Positions 63,096 through 64,000 of a stretch of DNA of 64,000 nucleotides are shown in pieces. This DNA comes from Eurosta solidaginis (Eukaryota; Arthropoda; Insecta; Diptera; Tephritidae). The number at the start of each line of letters is the position of its first letter. The stretch's first letter is position 1. The DNA is taken from NCBI RefSeq assembly GCF_040869045.1, contig NC_090319.1, positions 306,764,998-306,828,997 of the forward strand, read 5' to 3'. The position numbers were made by a program, and so were the translations under genes. Under the pieces are notes generated by a model that ran no database searches, had not been told where the DNA came from, and saw only the letters and a list, made by a program, of their open reading frames with translations.

Positions 63096-64000
63096 CTATG
63101 GTAAACGGAATGGCTGATTCGCAGAAAATTTTTGTGACGTATTTGAGGGTACATAGCATGTAAGAAAAGGCAAGCATATATGTATCGGGCATTTCAATTA
63201 GGCCATCTCATTCTGCCATACTAACAATTGTGGAACAATGTGGGATATTTTGTTGTTGGTCGCCATCTTTGGTCACTAGATTTTTGCTGGGTCTGTATTT
63301 GGAAGTTATCGGAAATTGCTAAACGTTTCAGGAAATATTTATTCTATGCAATTCATACTAAACACATAAGTTTGCAAATGCTTCTAATATTAAATTGCTG
63401 GGAAATTTATTTGAACCCAGAAGCGCTACAGATAATGTTTTGGACGTAATATACATATATAAATTTTAAAAGACTGCTTGTGTGTACATATTTTGTGGAT
63501 GCATTTTGTCTCAGATCCAAATTTTACTTGCAATCGGTAAATGATACGCTTGGTTAATTTGACATAAATTTAAAACGACTGAATAGTTTTAGGCTGTAGT
63601 TATATATTATGTTCATACAACAACAACTACCAGCAATATATAATTTGTTACAATGAGGCAAGTGCAATTAGTGTAAATTTACAAAACTTTGATTTGAAAT
63701 CTTGTCTTTAATTGGAAATAGAATTTTATGTTGTGCTCTGAAGCTTTTCCATGTACAAGATTTGATAATTAAGAAGCTCATCAGCAGATGGTTGTAAGTT
63801 ATAGGCTTATAAAGTAGTATAACAGAGATGTGATGTAAGTTCTTTGTCAGTATTAAAACCGAAGGGAAATCAGTAACTAGTGCTACCAATTTCTAGTTCA
63901 GAACTAGACCTAAAGTACCAAATAAGTACTTTTTCGATAATGACTAAAATTTTTTCTACGTTGTTGAAAAATGAACAGTTTGAGTACTACACCTTTTCCA

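Larger units (their letters stand above)
58680..64000 (-). other. Sequence upstream of the first visible dynein exon
   Basis: I found no further dynein exon here, so either a >5.3 kb intron continues past the edge or small exons were missed. It holds LINE fragments, a hAT MITE and an orphan ZAD exon. 59625-60045, 62260-62830 and 63100-64000 show nothing recognised. Confidence 0.6.

Overview
This 64 kb window reads as gene-poor, repeat-rich nuclear DNA of a higher fly, most likely a tephritid fruit fly. Directly visible support: many 53-115 nt introns with GT...AG borders beside multi-kilobase introns, a fragment of a ZAD zinc-finger domain (an arthropod specialty), and a mix of non-LTR retrotransposons, a tRNA-headed SINE, MITEs and long terminal-inverted-repeat DNA elements. 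The placement in Tephritidae rests on recollection of several of these repeat families and is inference.

The one clear host gene is an axonemal outer-arm dynein heavy chain of the beta type (DNAH9/11/17 family; in Drosophila kl-5 or Dhc93AB). It runs on the minus strand from 58679 down to the stop codon at 21453. I assembled 18 exons by eye. All 17 junctions keep phase and together give 9,591 nt, that is 3,196 residues plus stop, covering the linker, AAA1-AAA6, the stalk with the microtubule-binding domain and the whole C-terminus. Roughly the first 1,280 residues should lie beyond the right edge. The gene looks intact, but AAA3 has lost consensus residues in both Walker motifs. Introns are bimodal: 8 are 53-115 nt and 9 are 1.2-5.5 kb, and nearly every long one carries transposon debris.

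Layout: 1-2833 is a decayed DNA transposon with ~390 bp terminal inverted repeats and a broken transposase-like gene. 2254-10052 is a three-copy tandem array of a ~2.6 kb composite (transposon arm + simple-sequence tract + SINE + LINE tail). 10385-14714 is a long-inverted-repeat element carrying a nested non-coding repeat with its own SINE insertion. 14715-21452 is intergenic and holds LINE fragments, a (CAA)n-tailed retroposon, a palindromic MITE and one unexplained 130-codon ORF. 21453-58679 is the dynein gene. 58680-64000 holds further LINE fragments, a hAT-type MITE inserted into one of them, and an orphan ZAD exon on the same strand as dynein.

Two non-LTR families recur: a LINE with C-terminal RNase H and CCHC knuckle (best copy 43957-46255), and a jockey-like LINE ending in (CAA)n. 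The latter shares its terminal GCTACAACAACAAC tail with the small retroposon present at 19371, 21811, 32563 and 46500, suggesting a parasite/host pair. No prokaryotic or viral gene system, and no CRISPR array, is present.
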